Shown: positions 1 to 8,524, numbered from the stretch's first letter. The stretch: 64,000 bases of DNA from DLAJ01 sp964655525 (GCA_964655525.1 CAZZNE010000007.1:62001-126000); one strand, 5' to 3'. The notes: generated by a model not told the origin, from the letters alone. A program made the numbers and translations.

Positions 1-796
1 AGAGGATGAACCTGCCGTCCGCACGAACAACGTTCGAAGACATGTTTGCAAGCATCTGCATCAGCCCGGCTTCCTGACCTTCCGAGGGGATCAGGTGCAG
101 TCTGTCCTTTGCATACTGCTCTTTTAGGGCAAACGGCGTACCATATTCTAATATCTTACCGTGATCAATGATGGCAATATGTCTTGCGTTTGCCGCCTCC
201 TCCATATAATGTGTCGTCAGAAATATGGTTGTTCCGTTTTCTTTTTGCAGCGCCTGCATGCTCTCCCACACAAACTGCCTCGTCTGTGGATCTAAGCCCG
301 TGGTCGGTTCATCCAGAAACAGAATCTCCGGCGTATTGATCAGCGCCGCCGCGATCTCACAGCGCCGCTTCTGCCCACCGGAAAGCCGCTTATACATTGC
401 CGTAAAAATCTCTTCCAGATGAAGGATTTCGCTGACATGATTCACACGGTCACGCAATTCCTGCACGCTAAAACCGTACAAAGAACCTCTGACATACAAA
501 TTTTCCTTCACACTCAGCCGGTCGTCCAGACAGTTGTGCTGCCATACCACGCCGATCCGTTTGCGAATGCTCTCATCGTCCTTTCCCAGCTCGCATCCGC
601 AGAGCTTTACGCGCCCCTCCGTCGGGGATAACAGCGTACACAGCATGTTGATCGTTGTGCTTTTCCCCGCGCCGTTTACGCCCAGAAACCCGAACAGCTC
701 GCCTTTTTCCACAGAGAAATAAAGGTCGTCCACCGCCTTTATTTCTCCGAAATATTTTTTTAATCCCTCTACCTGAATGATCTCATCCATCCGCAT
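1..796 (-). CDS. ABC transporter ATP-binding protein (partial)
   Basis: The nucleotide-binding subunit of an ABC-2 type exporter, acting at the inner face of the membrane. The frame stays open to the window edge, so the C-terminus is missing. About 265 codons are visible. They hold a Walker A motif GVNGAGKST, a signature LSGGQKRR, a Walker B LFLDEPTTGLDP, and the switch histidine in TTHYMEE. This pattern fits the multidrug or antibiotic DrrA/CcmA-like group. The start at 796 has GAGGA 9 nt upstream; ATG at 790 is an alternative. It lies downstream of pyrI but is separated by a structured hairpin region, so it is probably its own unit. The permease should lie just beyond the left edge. Confidence 0.9.
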   Translation of the reverse strand, partial: MRMDEIIQVEGLKKYFGEIKAVDDLYFSVEKGELFGFLGVNGAGKSTTINMLCTLLSPTEGRVKLCGCELGKDDESIRKRIGVVWQHNCLDDRLSVKENLYVRGSLYGFSVQELRDRVNHVSEILHLEEIFTAMYKRLSGGQKRRCEIAAALINTPEILFLDEPTTGLDPQTRQFVWESMQALQKENGTTIFLTTHYMEEAANARHIAIIDHGKILEYGTPFALKEQYAKDRLHLIPSEGQEAGLMQMLANMSSNVVRADGRFIL

Positions 797-928
797 TGCT
801 TCCTTTCCTCGTCTGTGCGTTCAGGCAATTGCGGAATCCTGCTGCCCGGCGCATTATCAGAATAACCGATGCAAAAGATCAACGCAAGAAATCTTCGGTA
901 AGTTGCGTTTTGACATAGGTAAGTTGCA

Positions 929-1013
929 GTGTGAGAAGAAAATCTAACGCTCACGGCCAAGCCCGTTTCGCGAAGATTTTCTACGGTTCTGCTTCGCAGA
1001 ACCTTTCTCACAC
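929..1013. repeat. Structured dispersed element, copy 1
   Basis: An 85-bp element bounded by a 9-bp inverted repeat (GTGTGAGAA at 929-937, TTCTCACAC at 1005-1013). Inside are an 8-bp perfect hairpin (985-992 with 996-1003, loop TTC) and an arm closed by AAAATCT/AGATTTT, so it can fold as a three-way junction. The first 50 bp recur almost exactly, in the opposite orientation, at 27584-27633. It sits between pyrI and the ABC gene. Confidence 0.65.
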
Positions 1014-1014
1014 C

Positions 1015-1040
1015 GAAGAATGACCTAACGGTCATTCTTC
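1015..1040 (-). terminator. Hairpin downstream of pyrI
   Basis: A perfect 11-bp inverted repeat (GAAGAATGACC, loop TAAC, GGTCATTCTTC) lies 35 bp beyond the pyrI stop codon. It probably ends or protects the pyrBI transcript. There is no strong T-run, so termination is an inference. Confidence 0.5.
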
Positions 1041-1074
1041 ACAGATTGTTAATGACACATAAAATAAGACGCGC

Positions 1075-1506
1075 TCACATCGGTTCGCGCGCCTTCTCCT
1101 CACAATATTTGCAGCGATAGGTTTCTGTTCCCTCATCGGCCAGCACAAAAATATGCGGCAGCCCCTGTTCGATCGAGGTGATACAGCGGGGATTTTTACA
1201 GTGGTAAACGTCCCGAATCTCTTTCGGAAGCTGCAAGTCCTTTTTATCCACGATCTCACCGTTTTTTATGACATTGACCGTGATATTGTGGTCGATAACG
1301 GCAAGCACGTCCATATCCAGCATATGAATATCGCACTCCACTTTCAGAATATCTTTTTTTCCAAGCTTATTGCTGCGCGCGTTTTTGATGATGGCAACGG
1401 TGCAGTCGAGCTTGTCCAAGCCAAGATGATAATAAATGGAGAGACTTTTTCCCGCCATGATATGGTCAAGCACGAAGCCCTCCTCGATTTTTCCTACGTT
1501 AAGCAT
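1075..1506 (-). CDS. pyrI: Aspartate carbamoyltransferase regulatory subunit
   Basis: The non-catalytic chain of aspartate transcarbamylase. It binds nucleotide effectors and joins catalytic trimers. At 143 residues it is close to the usual 150. The N-terminal allosteric domain is followed by a zinc domain whose four cysteines are visible as CKNPRC and CKYC near the C-terminus. It follows pyrB by 89 bp on the same strand, so the two are almost certainly co-transcribed. A GGAAGG-type ribosome site precedes ATG 1506. Its presence implies a PyrB-PyrI holoenzyme with nucleotide feedback, unlike the free PyrB trimer of Bacillus. Confidence 0.97.
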   Translation of the reverse strand: MLNVGKIEEGFVLDHIMAGKSLSIYYHLGLDKLDCTVAIIKNARSNKLGKKDILKVECDIHMLDMDVLAVIDHNITVNVIKNGEIVDKKDLQLPKEIRDVYHCKNPRCITSIEQGLPHIFVLADEGTETYRCKYCEEKAREPM

Positions 1507-1595
1507 ATGATCCGCCTTCCTTCCTGCGTCTTTTTTATGATTGACCTGTAACCTTTTTATTCACATTAAATTCTTTTATTCGGCAGCCCGCCGTT

Positions 1596-2510
1596 TCAGA
1601 CAGAAATCCCAAGCAGTGTCAAAATAAGCGCCATGCGCACATAAACGCCGTACTGAACCTGTTTGAAATACACGGCACGCGGGTCGTTGTCCACCTCAAC
1701 GGAAATCTCATTCACGCGGGGAAGCGGATGAAGAACGAGCATGTCCTCTCTCGCGCGCTCCATTTTTGCCTTGTTTAAGATATAGAAATCTTTGAGGCGC
1801 ACATAATCCTCCTCATTGAAAAAGCGTTCCTTCTGCACGCGCGTCATATAGAGAAGATCCAGCTCGGGCATCACATCGTCCAAGCTGATGACCTCCTGAT
1901 AAGGGACATTTTTTTCTTTTAACATGTCAATGAGATAATCGGGGATACGCAGCTCCTCCGGAGAGATGAACACAAACCGGATGCCCTCATAGCGCACAAG
2001 CGCATTGATGAGCGAATGCACGGTCCGCCCGAATTTTAAGTCGCCGCACAAACCGATCGTAAAATTGCCGAGACGCCCTTTTAAGGAGCGGATTGTCAAC
2101 AAGTCGGTCAGCGTCTGCGTCGGATGCTGGTGTCCGCCGTCCCCTGCGTTTATGACCGGAATACCCGAAAACTGCGCGGCTACCATCGGCGCGCCCTCCT
2201 TCGGATGGCGCATGGCGCAAATATCGGCAAAGCAGGATACGACGCGGATCGTATCGGCAACGCTTTCGCCCTTAGAGGCAGAGGAAGAACCGGCATCGGA
2301 AAAGCCGATGACGGAACCGCCCAAATTCAGCATGGCGCTCTCAAAGCTCAGGCGCGTGCGCGTGCTCGGCTCATAAAAACAGGTCGCGAGCTTTAAGCCA
2401 TCGCAAGCGTGCGCATAGTTTTCGCGATGCTGTTCGATGTCATTTGCAAGGTTAAAAAGGGTATCCAGTTCTTCGACAGAAAAGTCTAGCGGACTCATTA
2501 AATGTCTCAT
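1596..2510 (-). CDS. pyrB: Aspartate carbamoyltransferase catalytic subunit
   Basis: Catalyses carbamoyl phosphate + L-aspartate to N-carbamoyl-L-aspartate, the committed pyrimidine step in the cytosol. The 304-residue length is typical. The carbamoyl-phosphate loop is seen as FYEPSTRTRLSFE (STRT at about 49-52), followed by GDGGHQHPTQTLTD and the HPLPR motif. ATG 2510 has AAGGAG 9 nt upstream. No clear promoter lies in the 65 bp between pyrB and the nitroreductase gene, where there is a terminator-like hairpin. Expression may therefore come from read-through past that hairpin. No PyrR-binding loop was recognised. Confidence 0.97.
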   Translation of the reverse strand: MRHLMSPLDFSVEELDTLFNLANDIEQHRENYAHACDGLKLATCFYEPSTRTRLSFESAMLNLGGSVIGFSDAGSSSASKGESVADTIRVVSCFADICAMRHPKEGAPMVAAQFSGIPVINAGDGGHQHPTQTLTDLLTIRSLKGRLGNFTIGLCGDLKFGRTVHSLINALVRYEGIRFVFISPEELRIPDYLIDMLKEKNVPYQEVISLDDVMPELDLLYMTRVQKERFFNEEDYVRLKDFYILNKAKMERAREDMLVLHPLPRVNEISVEVDNDPRAVYFKQVQYGVYVRMALILTLLGISV

Positions 2511-2543
2511 GTGTGAAATCTCCTTATCAGTTTCTGGGTCATG

Positions 2544-2572
2544 AAAAGGCGAAGAGTAAAACTCTTCGCCCT
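2544..2572 (-). terminator. Terminator between the nitroreductase gene and pyrB
   Basis: A perfect 10-bp stem (GGCGAAGAGT, loop AAA, ACTCTTCGCC) followed on the minus strand by TTTT. It lies after the nitroreductase stop codon and just before pyrB, so it could act as a plain terminator or as an attenuator for pyrBI. Confidence 0.75.
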
Positions 2573-2575
2573 TTG

Positions 2576-3112
2576 TTATTTGTATTGAAGTAAAATATCA
2601 GTTGCTTTTCTTGCGGGAGCCGTCGGCGCCTCGTCGGGATAACCGATCGCAATGAGCGCTGCCACCTCCTGATCTTCGGGAACCGCCAATAAATCTTCGA
2701 TCGCCTTTTCGTCGAAGATGCCCATGATCACCGAGCCGATTCCTTCTTCCCATGCCGCGAGACAAAACGTTTGCGCCGCGACACCCACATCAAACATCTG
2801 CCAATGATCGCCCTTGCTCGTCGTATAAGAGCCGTCGCGTTCAAAACCGCAGCGGTTCTTGATCAGCGTAACAACGACTAAAGCGGGCGCGCCGTTGATG
2901 ATGTCCGCATTATGGGGAATGGTCGCTTTCGATGCCAGTTCCGCTTTCTTCGCGGCATCCTCGATAACGGTATAGCGTGTGATCTGTGTATTTTTCCAGC
3001 TCGGTGCAAATGAAGCCGTCTCCACAATGGAGTTTATGAGCTCATGACTGACCGGATCCGCCTTAAACTTACGGATGCTTCGTCTGGTGGTAATGCATTC
3101 CTTTGCTGTCAT
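2576..3112 (-). CDS. Nitroreductase family protein
   Basis: An FMN-dependent oxidoreductase of the nitroreductase fold, 178 residues. The N-terminal RRSIRKF motif (flavin contacts) and the later GSVIMGIFDE and ALIAIGYP segments are typical. The start at 3112 is chosen because GGAGG lies 6 nt upstream; a longer frame begins at 3166 without a good site. The physiological substrate cannot be told from sequence. Expression should come from the strong promoter at 3138-3166, whose 45-bp surroundings are duplicated upstream of the neighbouring secreted-protein gene. Confidence 0.88.
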   Translation of the reverse strand: MTAKECITTRRSIRKFKADPVSHELINSIVETASFAPSWKNTQITRYTVIEDAAKKAELASKATIPHNADIINGAPALVVVTLIKNRCGFERDGSYTTSKGDHWQMFDVGVAAQTFCLAAWEEGIGSVIMGIFDEKAIEDLLAVPEDQEVAALIAIGYPDEAPTAPARKATDILLQYK

Positions 3113-3137
3113 GGGAAACCTCCTTTTTGTTTTTTCC

Positions 3138-3166
3138 ATTGTAGCATAACCGGAAAGCTGTTTCAA
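3138..3166 (-). promoter_or_regulatory. SigmaA promoter of nitroreductase gene (duplicated sequence)
   Basis: Minus-strand TTGAAA (3161-3166), 17-bp spacer, TACAAT (3138-3143), close to consensus. The surrounding segment at about 3131-3178 is nearly identical to 4358-4405, which drives the next gene upstream. Confidence 0.8.
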
Positions 3167-3203
3167 TAATAGAAAATATGGTTTGTTGATTTTCTATTAT
3201 CAT

Positions 3204-4337
3204 TTATTCGTATGTCACTCTTATAGCAGGACGCACACCGATAGAAGTGTATCCCACGCTGCGGCCGAGCGTGTCAACGCCGCCGCTGACATCGACGCGG
3301 GCTACATAATTGATGTCATAACCGGGCGAGCGCAGCCACCAATAGCCGCTGCCTACCGCATAGTTTACGTCCCAGCTATAAAACCATGCATCCCCCCGCG
3401 TGAGTACATACGCCCCATTTGCATGCGCGTACTCCGTCGGTGCCGCCAGAATCCTGTGATCCTGATTATAACAGTATCTACAGTACTCCTGCCATGACAT
3501 ATTGGCTCTATTACGGCAGTCTATGTGGAAATAGGTTGCCAAATCTCCAAACCCCAGACAGAACACCTTATCCACCGTATCATTCCCATACTTCTTGTTA
3601 TAATGAGGATTCGTGTCACTGACTACATAGCTGTCCGCAATCAACGTCATCTCGTTTACGGAAAACGCCGCATTGTAAAAATCATTGTTCAGCCAGCTCC
3701 GAAGCGGACAAGTCTCCCACGATACTCCGCTGTCATAGACGCCGTATGTCCTGTGGTCCAGAATTTTAACTGCCACCAGCAGCATCTGACCGTCTGATTT
3801 GTCCAGCACATACCACTCTATCGGCTCTTTTCCGTTGGCGGGATTGTTGTCCTGCTCATAACTGCCGAACGTGATGATGCTCCCTACCGGAGCTTCCGAA
3901 AGACCCGGAACCGCCGTGGAATTCGTTGCGGCCGAAGCCTGAGACGCAGGCAAAGCTGCCCCCGCGCCAATTCTGCCTTCCGCCTTGCCAGCCATTACGT
4001 AGTGGTTATAGTAAGCCGGCAGGTTACTGCCAAACGCAGCCGCAAGGTCGGGATACGCCGCGCAATAGAAGTTCACATCGAACTCCGCGCTGCCCTGCCG
4101 TCCCTCTGCCATGCCGCAGGTAACAAAGTGGTTAAAAAGAGCCGCCTCGTCGTTGCCGAACACAGCCGCAAGGTCAGGATAACGTGCTGCGTAATACCCC
4201 GCGTTGAAAACGCACTCATACTGCTCTGGCACGGCAGATGCCGCAAAAGCGTCGATGCTGTCCATAAACATGACAGATACCATAAGGATCATTGCAAGAA
4301 CCATAGTGTAGATTCTATTCTTTGTAGTTGTAATCAT
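3204..4337 (-). CDS. Secreted protein with two YPDLA repeats and a DUF6273-like domain
   Basis: A 377-residue predicted exported protein of unknown function. After a positively charged start, a hydrophobic stretch ending near AFAASA (about residues 8-35) looks like a signal peptide. Two imperfect repeats of about 45 residues follow, each with a YPDLAA.FG core and an EGR end. The C-terminal part holds ITFGSYEQ, W.VLD, SWLNNDFYNAAF, YWWLRSPG and GVRPAIRV, the pattern of DUF6273-type extracellular domains. Start 4337 was preferred over 4406 because the signal peptide begins there. It ends 92 bp from the nitroreductase start and has its own copy of the same promoter. Confidence 0.75.
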   Translation of the reverse strand: MITTTKNRIYTMVLAMILMVSVMFMDSIDAFAASAVPEQYECVFNAGYYAARYPDLAAVFGNDEAALFNHFVTCGMAEGRQGSAEFDVNFYCAAYPDLAAAFGSNLPAYYNHYVMAGKAEGRIGAGAALPASQASAATNSTAVPGLSEAPVGSIITFGSYEQDNNPANGKEPIEWYVLDKSDGQMLLVAVKILDHRTYGVYDSGVSWETCPLRSWLNNDFYNAAFSVNEMTLIADSYVVSDTNPHYNKKYGNDTVDKVFCLGFGDLATYFHIDCRNRANMSWQEYCRYCYNQDHRILAAPTEYAHANGAYVLTRGDAWFYSWDVNYAVGSGYWWLRSPGYDINYVARVDVSGGVDTLGRSVGYTSIGVRPAIRVTYE

Positions 4338-4364
4338 ACGTCCTACCCCCCTTTTATTTTTCCC

Positions 4365-4393
4365 ATTGTAGCATAACCGGAAAGCTGTTTCAA
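4365..4393 (-). promoter_or_regulatory. SigmaA promoter of the DUF6273-like gene (duplicate copy)
   Basis: TTGAAA (4388-4393), 17-bp spacer, TACAAT (4365-4370) on the minus strand. The sequence from the -35 to the -10 box is identical to the copy at 3138-3166, and similarity extends on both sides. Confidence 0.8.
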
Positions 4394-4423
4394 TAACAGA
4401 AAACATGCTGTACGAATTTTCCG

Positions 4424-4822
4424 CTATGCCATATGCCTGATGATCTCCTCAAACGCCGCCATCTCTTTCTTATGGAAATGAAACTGGTAACCGGTTAATT
4501 TTTGAATCCCGATTCCGTACGTCACTTCTTTGTTCAGGGTAACCAGTATATATACCTGTTTTGACAGGAATTTACCGCTTTCCTGCCTTCGCATGTCCAC
4601 CACATCCTCTGCAATGTCCGTTGTCCAGATACCCTGTCCGTTGTCAGCAATGATGTGCCGGTTTGTCATTGTGATACGACAATCATCCGCACCGAGCAAT
4701 GCTCCCGATTCCGTTGCAAACGCCCACGGCTTTGCCGTAAATATGACCTTTTCGCCCGGCTGAAGGTTCACCTTGAATTTGTTTTTGATTTCCGGCAGCG
4801 TATCTAAATAATTTGTATTCAT
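4424..4822 (-). CDS. Hypothetical protein, possibly PH-like
   Basis: A 132-residue soluble protein not recognised as a named family. The middle part (VIFTAKPWAFATESG, RITMTNRHIIAD, YILVTLNKEVTYGIGI) suggests an all-beta core ending in a helix with HFHKKEMAAFEEI, as in small bacterial PH-like domains. That fold assignment is a guess. ATG 4822 lies behind a GGGGGG ribosome site. It overlaps the end of the membrane-protein gene by 4 bp (ATGA), so the two are translationally coupled and probably act together. Confidence 0.6.
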   Translation of the reverse strand: MNTNYLDTLPEIKNKFKVNLQPGEKVIFTAKPWAFATESGALLGADDCRITMTNRHIIADNGQGIWTTDIAEDVVDMRRQESGKFLSKQVYILVTLNKEVTYGIGIQKLTGYQFHFHKKEMAAFEEIIRHMA

Positions 4823-5481
4823 GAGAATCCCCCCATTTCTCTCCGCCGTTTGTCGGCACATTCCTGACTAAAGGCAATCATCCGGTTAATATTATTCTTA
4901 TAGATATCGTCCATACCACTTTCATAGCCAAACACAATGTCCAGCCGATGCTTCAGCAGTTCTGTCTGCATAAAAAGGAACGCCTGCTGGTTATTCTTTA
5001 TCCGGAATCCATACCGTTTATGATCTCTGCCCGCAAAGATCAGCGTCGTATCCTTATGGACGGGAATCACTCCCTCTATCTTGCTGGTCATAACCATGGT
5101 ATACACCCATAATATATTTGCCATCGGCACAAGCTCCAGTCCGATTTTAATCCCAACAACTGCCTGACTGGTCACAAGCAGCCCGTCGCACATCGCACAG
5201 GAAGGTATTTCATGATCGATCATATGTAACTGCTGCGGTGTAAACGGCTTCACAAGCTTTCTGGTCCGGATACTTGCGATCAGCCATAAAACACCAAACA
5301 AGATTGCCGGAAAAATCATTCCCAACATGACAAGCGACAATCCAAACGGAAAATTGTCTAATACAAAGGTGGCAAATGCCAGAATAAAAATGAGCAGGCA
5401 TACAAAAAACGGTATCTTGAACTTCTTGACGCTCCTGCAATAATAGTGATACAAATTGCCATAGTTTTTCAGCTGTTTCAT
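4819..5481 (-). CDS. Hypothetical membrane protein with cytosolic C-terminal domain
   Basis: A 220-residue protein with two hydrophobic helices (about residues 24-42 and 46-70), then a soluble domain of about 140 residues containing LLVTSQAVVGIKIG, NILWVYTMV and FAGRDHKRYGFRI. The LLVTS and AGRDHKRYGFRI segments resemble elements of PH-like beta domains, as in its partner gene, but no family was recognised. It is the first gene of a two-gene unit and overlaps the next start by 4 bp. A role at the envelope is inferred only from the membrane helices. Confidence 0.65.
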   Translation of the reverse strand: MKQLKNYGNLYHYYCRSVKKFKIPFFVCLLIFILAFATFVLDNFPFGLSLVMLGMIFPAILFGVLWLIASIRTRKLVKPFTPQQLHMIDHEIPSCAMCDGLLVTSQAVVGIKIGLELVPMANILWVYTMVMTSKIEGVIPVHKDTTLIFAGRDHKRYGFRIKNNQQAFLFMQTELLKHRLDIVFGYESGMDDIYKNNINRMIAFSQECADKRRREMGGFS

Positions 5482-5958
5482 AAAAGAATACTCCCCTCCC
5501 CCCGCAAAAAGTAATCATCATTATCATACCCGAATCATATGCATTTTTCAAGGTGATTCCGATGCTCTTGCTATTTCTCTGATCACTCTGCCATTGCGTT
5601 ACGGCATCAGGAGCTTTTTTGAGCTTCCCCATTTTTTAGACCTTCATGTTTCGCTGTCCACTATTTTAAAGTATTCAAACTGGCAGATTTTACCTGCGCG
5701 TGGTCTTATGAAAAGACTGTCGATTTAATGCAATTTTGAGTCGATTCATAACGACATACTCCTTTTACGGAAATGATATGCTAGACTATCGGCGGGTGAG
5801 AATCTTTGAATTGCCAAATCACTTTCCGTGTGGTAAAATAGTAAACGCATCCCAACTTAAAAATTTACATAGAATGGCATCGATAAAATCAAATCAGATA
5901 TACGGTAGTTGATTTATCAAGTAGACTAGTAATTTATTTACCAGGAGGATACCTAATT
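5482..5958. other. Divergent intergenic region upstream of the chemoreceptor
   Basis: About 480 bp between two outward-reading genes. No convincing ORF was found. A possible sigmaD-like site for the chemoreceptor is TAAA at 5858-5861 and CGATAA at 5881-5886, but the spacing (about 17) is longer than the usual 15, so it is weak. Confidence 0.4.
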
Positions 5959-7944
5959 ATGGAAGCAAAAAATGAAAAGCAGTCTTTTTGGGGAAGCATT
6001 AAGGGAAGGGTCATAGTTTATGTCGCATTATGCACCATTGTGATCATCGCCGTAACTGCCGTGATCAACGGCATTGTATTGAATGATGCGTTAAAAACAA
6101 GTGAGCATAGTACACTCTCTGCAGAAGCATCGAGCACCAGCGACATTATTGATGAATGGCTTGTCGGGCAGGCAAACACTGTCGAAACAATCAAAAGTGT
6201 TTTGGAGACCATGGATAAAGATATCGATGCGATCATGGACTTTTTGGAGATTTACCTGGCTAACAATGACGATGCCCTTATGTATTACTGCTGCTTTGGA
6301 TATAACGGGGGCGTTCTTCCGGCGGACCATTCCAGTCTCGACCTTGATCCTACAACCAGAGGCTGGTGGCAGGATGCCCTTGCAAAGGACGGACTGATCT
6401 ACACAGCTCCTTATACGGATTTTGCGACGGGACAGATGATCGTTTCCATTGCCGTTCCCTGTAAAATCGCCGGCGAACAGGCTGTTGTTCTTGCAGACAT
6501 TACGATTGATAACCTGATCGCAATCGTAAAGAATGTAAGTACGGACGAAAGCGTACAAACTTTCCTGCTGGCAGACGATAACAGCGTGATCACACACGAA
6601 AATGAAGCGTATTTGCCGAAGGAAGAAGGAAATACCATTTTAACCGATGTGCTGCGCATCAATCTGGGGAGCAATAATGTCACCACCTTTACTGATTATG
6701 ACGGTGCAAAAAAATACTGCATTGTAAGGACGATAGACGCCACCGGTTGGAAAATCGGTATTACCCAAAACACATCCGTCATAAGCGGCAAAGTTGGCAG
6801 TAATTTAGTGATCCCGTTAGCAGCGGATCTTGTTCTCCTCGTACTGTCAATCATTGTGTTGAATATCGTTGTTTCCTTCATGTTAAAGCCGCTCAGCGAG
6901 TTGAAGAAATTTGTAAAGGAAAAAGTGATCGGCAGCCAGAATTGCAGAACAGAACAATCAGAGGTCAAAGAAATCGGCTATTTGAAAGAGGAATTGGAAA
7001 ACAGAGTCATTTCAACGATCCGCAAAACGCAGCAGGAAACCTTGCACATTCAGGATATGGTAACCGGTACAAACTCCCATGTTTCCAAAATGAACGGAAA
7101 TATCATGGAAATCAGTGCGATCATGGAGGAAACCGGGGCAAGTGTGGCGGGACAGACACAGAGTATCGGAAATATCGACAGCACCTGTAAGGATGTAACG
7201 AACGCAATTGATGAATTAGCCGGAAGCGCACAGACCATTACAAGCCGTGCGCAGGAGATCATCGAACGGGTGGAGCAGATGGTTCCGGAAGTGCTGGAAG
7301 ACAAAGAAAATGCGATTAAAGTGACTGTGGACAGCAGGGAAAAGCTGAAAACCGCGATCGAAGAAACCAAGGTGATCAGTCAGATCGTAGAAGTATCTCA
7401 GGCGATCAGTGAAATTGCAGGTCAGACGAATCTACTTTCATTAAATGCATCTATTGAAGCGGCAAGGGCAGGCGAAGCCGGACGAGGTTTTGCGGTCGTT
7501 GCAGAGGAGATCAAGAAGCTGAGCGAGACTACGGGCAGTGAAATAGAAAAAGTCAATGCATTGACAGAAAAGGTGTTAAAAAGTGTCGGTTCCCTTTCCG
7601 AAGCAAGTAATCACATCATCACATTTTTGGATGAAGTTGTGCTGAAGGATTACGACAAGCTGGAAATGCTTGCAGGCAATTACAAGGAAGACGCAGCTTA
7701 TTATGCACAGGTCAGCAATCTGCTCAGCGAAAGCACAACGGGACTGCGAGGCTCTATTGCCAATATTAACGAGATTTTGAATACCATTAACCTGTCACAG
7801 AAGGAATTAGACACGGCTGTACAGTCCGTAAATGGAAATCTTCAGCAGATCACTTACGCAAGTGAAACCGTTTCGGATGAAACAAAGGATGTGATGAACA
7901 GTATTTCCTCTTTACAGACAACGATCCAACAGTTTCAGGTATAA
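5959..7944 (+). CDS. Methyl-accepting chemotaxis protein with dCache sensor
   Basis: A transmembrane chemoreceptor, 661 residues. TM1 is at about 18-40 and the extracellular dCache domain at about 41-280. TM2 spans about 282-308, followed by a HAMP-like linker and the cytoplasmic signalling coiled coil. The hairpin tip is clear at about 480-520 (IAGQTNLLSLNASIEAAR, then GRGFAVVAEEIKKL). In the dCache part, R134, W136, W137, D154 and D180 fall in the pattern TTRGWW..PYTD..LADIT, which resembles the amino-acid-binding dCache group. The ligand is therefore perhaps an amino acid, an inference. AGGAGG lies 10 nt before the ATG. It implies a motile, chemotactic cell. Confidence 0.95.
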   Translation: MEAKNEKQSFWGSIKGRVIVYVALCTIVIIAVTAVINGIVLNDALKTSEHSTLSAEASSTSDIIDEWLVGQANTVETIKSVLETMDKDIDAIMDFLEIYLANNDDALMYYCCFGYNGGVLPADHSSLDLDPTTRGWWQDALAKDGLIYTAPYTDFATGQMIVSIAVPCKIAGEQAVVLADITIDNLIAIVKNVSTDESVQTFLLADDNSVITHENEAYLPKEEGNTILTDVLRINLGSNNVTTFTDYDGAKKYCIVRTIDATGWKIGITQNTSVISGKVGSNLVIPLAADLVLLVLSIIVLNIVVSFMLKPLSELKKFVKEKVIGSQNCRTEQSEVKEIGYLKEELENRVISTIRKTQQETLHIQDMVTGTNSHVSKMNGNIMEISAIMEETGASVAGQTQSIGNIDSTCKDVTNAIDELAGSAQTITSRAQEIIERVEQMVPEVLEDKENAIKVTVDSREKLKTAIEETKVISQIVEVSQAISEIAGQTNLLSLNASIEAARAGEAGRGFAVVAEEIKKLSETTGSEIEKVNALTEKVLKSVGSLSEASNHIITFLDEVVLKDYDKLEMLAGNYKEDAAYYAQVSNLLSESTTGLRGSIANINEILNTINLSQKELDTAVQSVNGNLQQITYASETVSDETKDVMNSISSLQTTIQQFQV

Positions 7945-7983
7945 AAAAGGAGCTGCGCTCCTTTCAGAGTTTCCTATTAGTAG

Positions 7984-8018
7984 AAAAAGTGAGGAAAGAA
8001 TTCTTTCCTCACTTTTTT
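7984..8018 (+). terminator. Terminator after the chemoreceptor gene
   Basis: A perfect 17-bp inverted repeat (7984-8000 with 8001-8017) ending in TTTTTT on the plus strand. Because the stem begins with AAAAA, it may also serve the convergent minus-strand pair. A smaller hairpin (AAGGAGC/GCTCCTT) lies just upstream at about 7948-7963. Confidence 0.85.
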
Positions 8019-8080
8019 GCGTAATTTAAAACGGTCTCACTTTCTTACTTTTACTGCCAAAGCATGCGCTCTCATACCCC

Positions 8081-8524
8081 TTAATCCAACAAATATCCCG
8101 CCTCGTAAGAACGTTCCAAGTAGCTTGGATTCTGGTAATAGACATCTGTTTGAAAATCGGATATTTTGTCGCTTATAAAGGAAGTAAAAATGTTCAACAA
8201 TTCATCTACTTCTTTTCCAGGTTTCGCGCAATCTTCAATCATAATACTATATAATTTCCCAATCTCCATAAAACCGGGTATTGAATACTTGCATTCCGTA
8301 ATGGTATCAAAATCACCATTCTGTATTTTGAACTGTTCTATTACCTCATCGCTCACTTGCTCAAACGAAAGACAATGGTTGATCTCCGCATCATATAAAT
8401 GCTTTTCAATTCCATCCTTTCCTATGGCTTTCACAATGACACCGCGCCTGTTTTTTGTTTGGCGTGCAATGTATTCAATCAAAGAACATACATAAAAAAA
8501 ATCATTTTTTTGTTTTTCGGTCAT
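8081..8524 (-). CDS. DUF3791-like protein, putative antitoxin partner
   Basis: A 147-residue soluble protein. Its N-terminal part (KNDFFYVCSLIEYIARQT, then VIVKAIGKDGIEKHLYDA) matches my recollection of DUF3791-type proteins, usually encoded next to DUF3990 proteins. The rest is acidic and helical, ending in YQNPSYLERSYEAGYLLD. Start 8524 was chosen because AGGAG lies 11 nt upstream; 8545 is possible. It overlaps the end of the upstream gene by 23 bp, which suggests coupled translation. An antitoxin role is inferred only from the pairing. Confidence 0.6.
   Translation of the reverse strand: MTEKQKNDFFYVCSLIEYIARQTKNRRGVIVKAIGKDGIEKHLYDAEINHCLSFEQVSDEVIEQFKIQNGDFDTITECKYSIPGFMEIGKLYSIMIEDCAKPGKEVDELLNIFTSFISDKISDFQTDVYYQNPSYLERSYEAGYLLD

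Noticed and set aside
769..1035. 88-codon frame between pyrI and the ABC gene
   Set aside because: It is a translation of the structured repeat element and hairpins, with no ribosome site.
5210..5632. 140-codon minus-strand frame overlapping the membrane-protein gene
   Set aside because: It reads mostly as an out-of-frame shadow of the membrane-protein gene and lacks a ribosome site.
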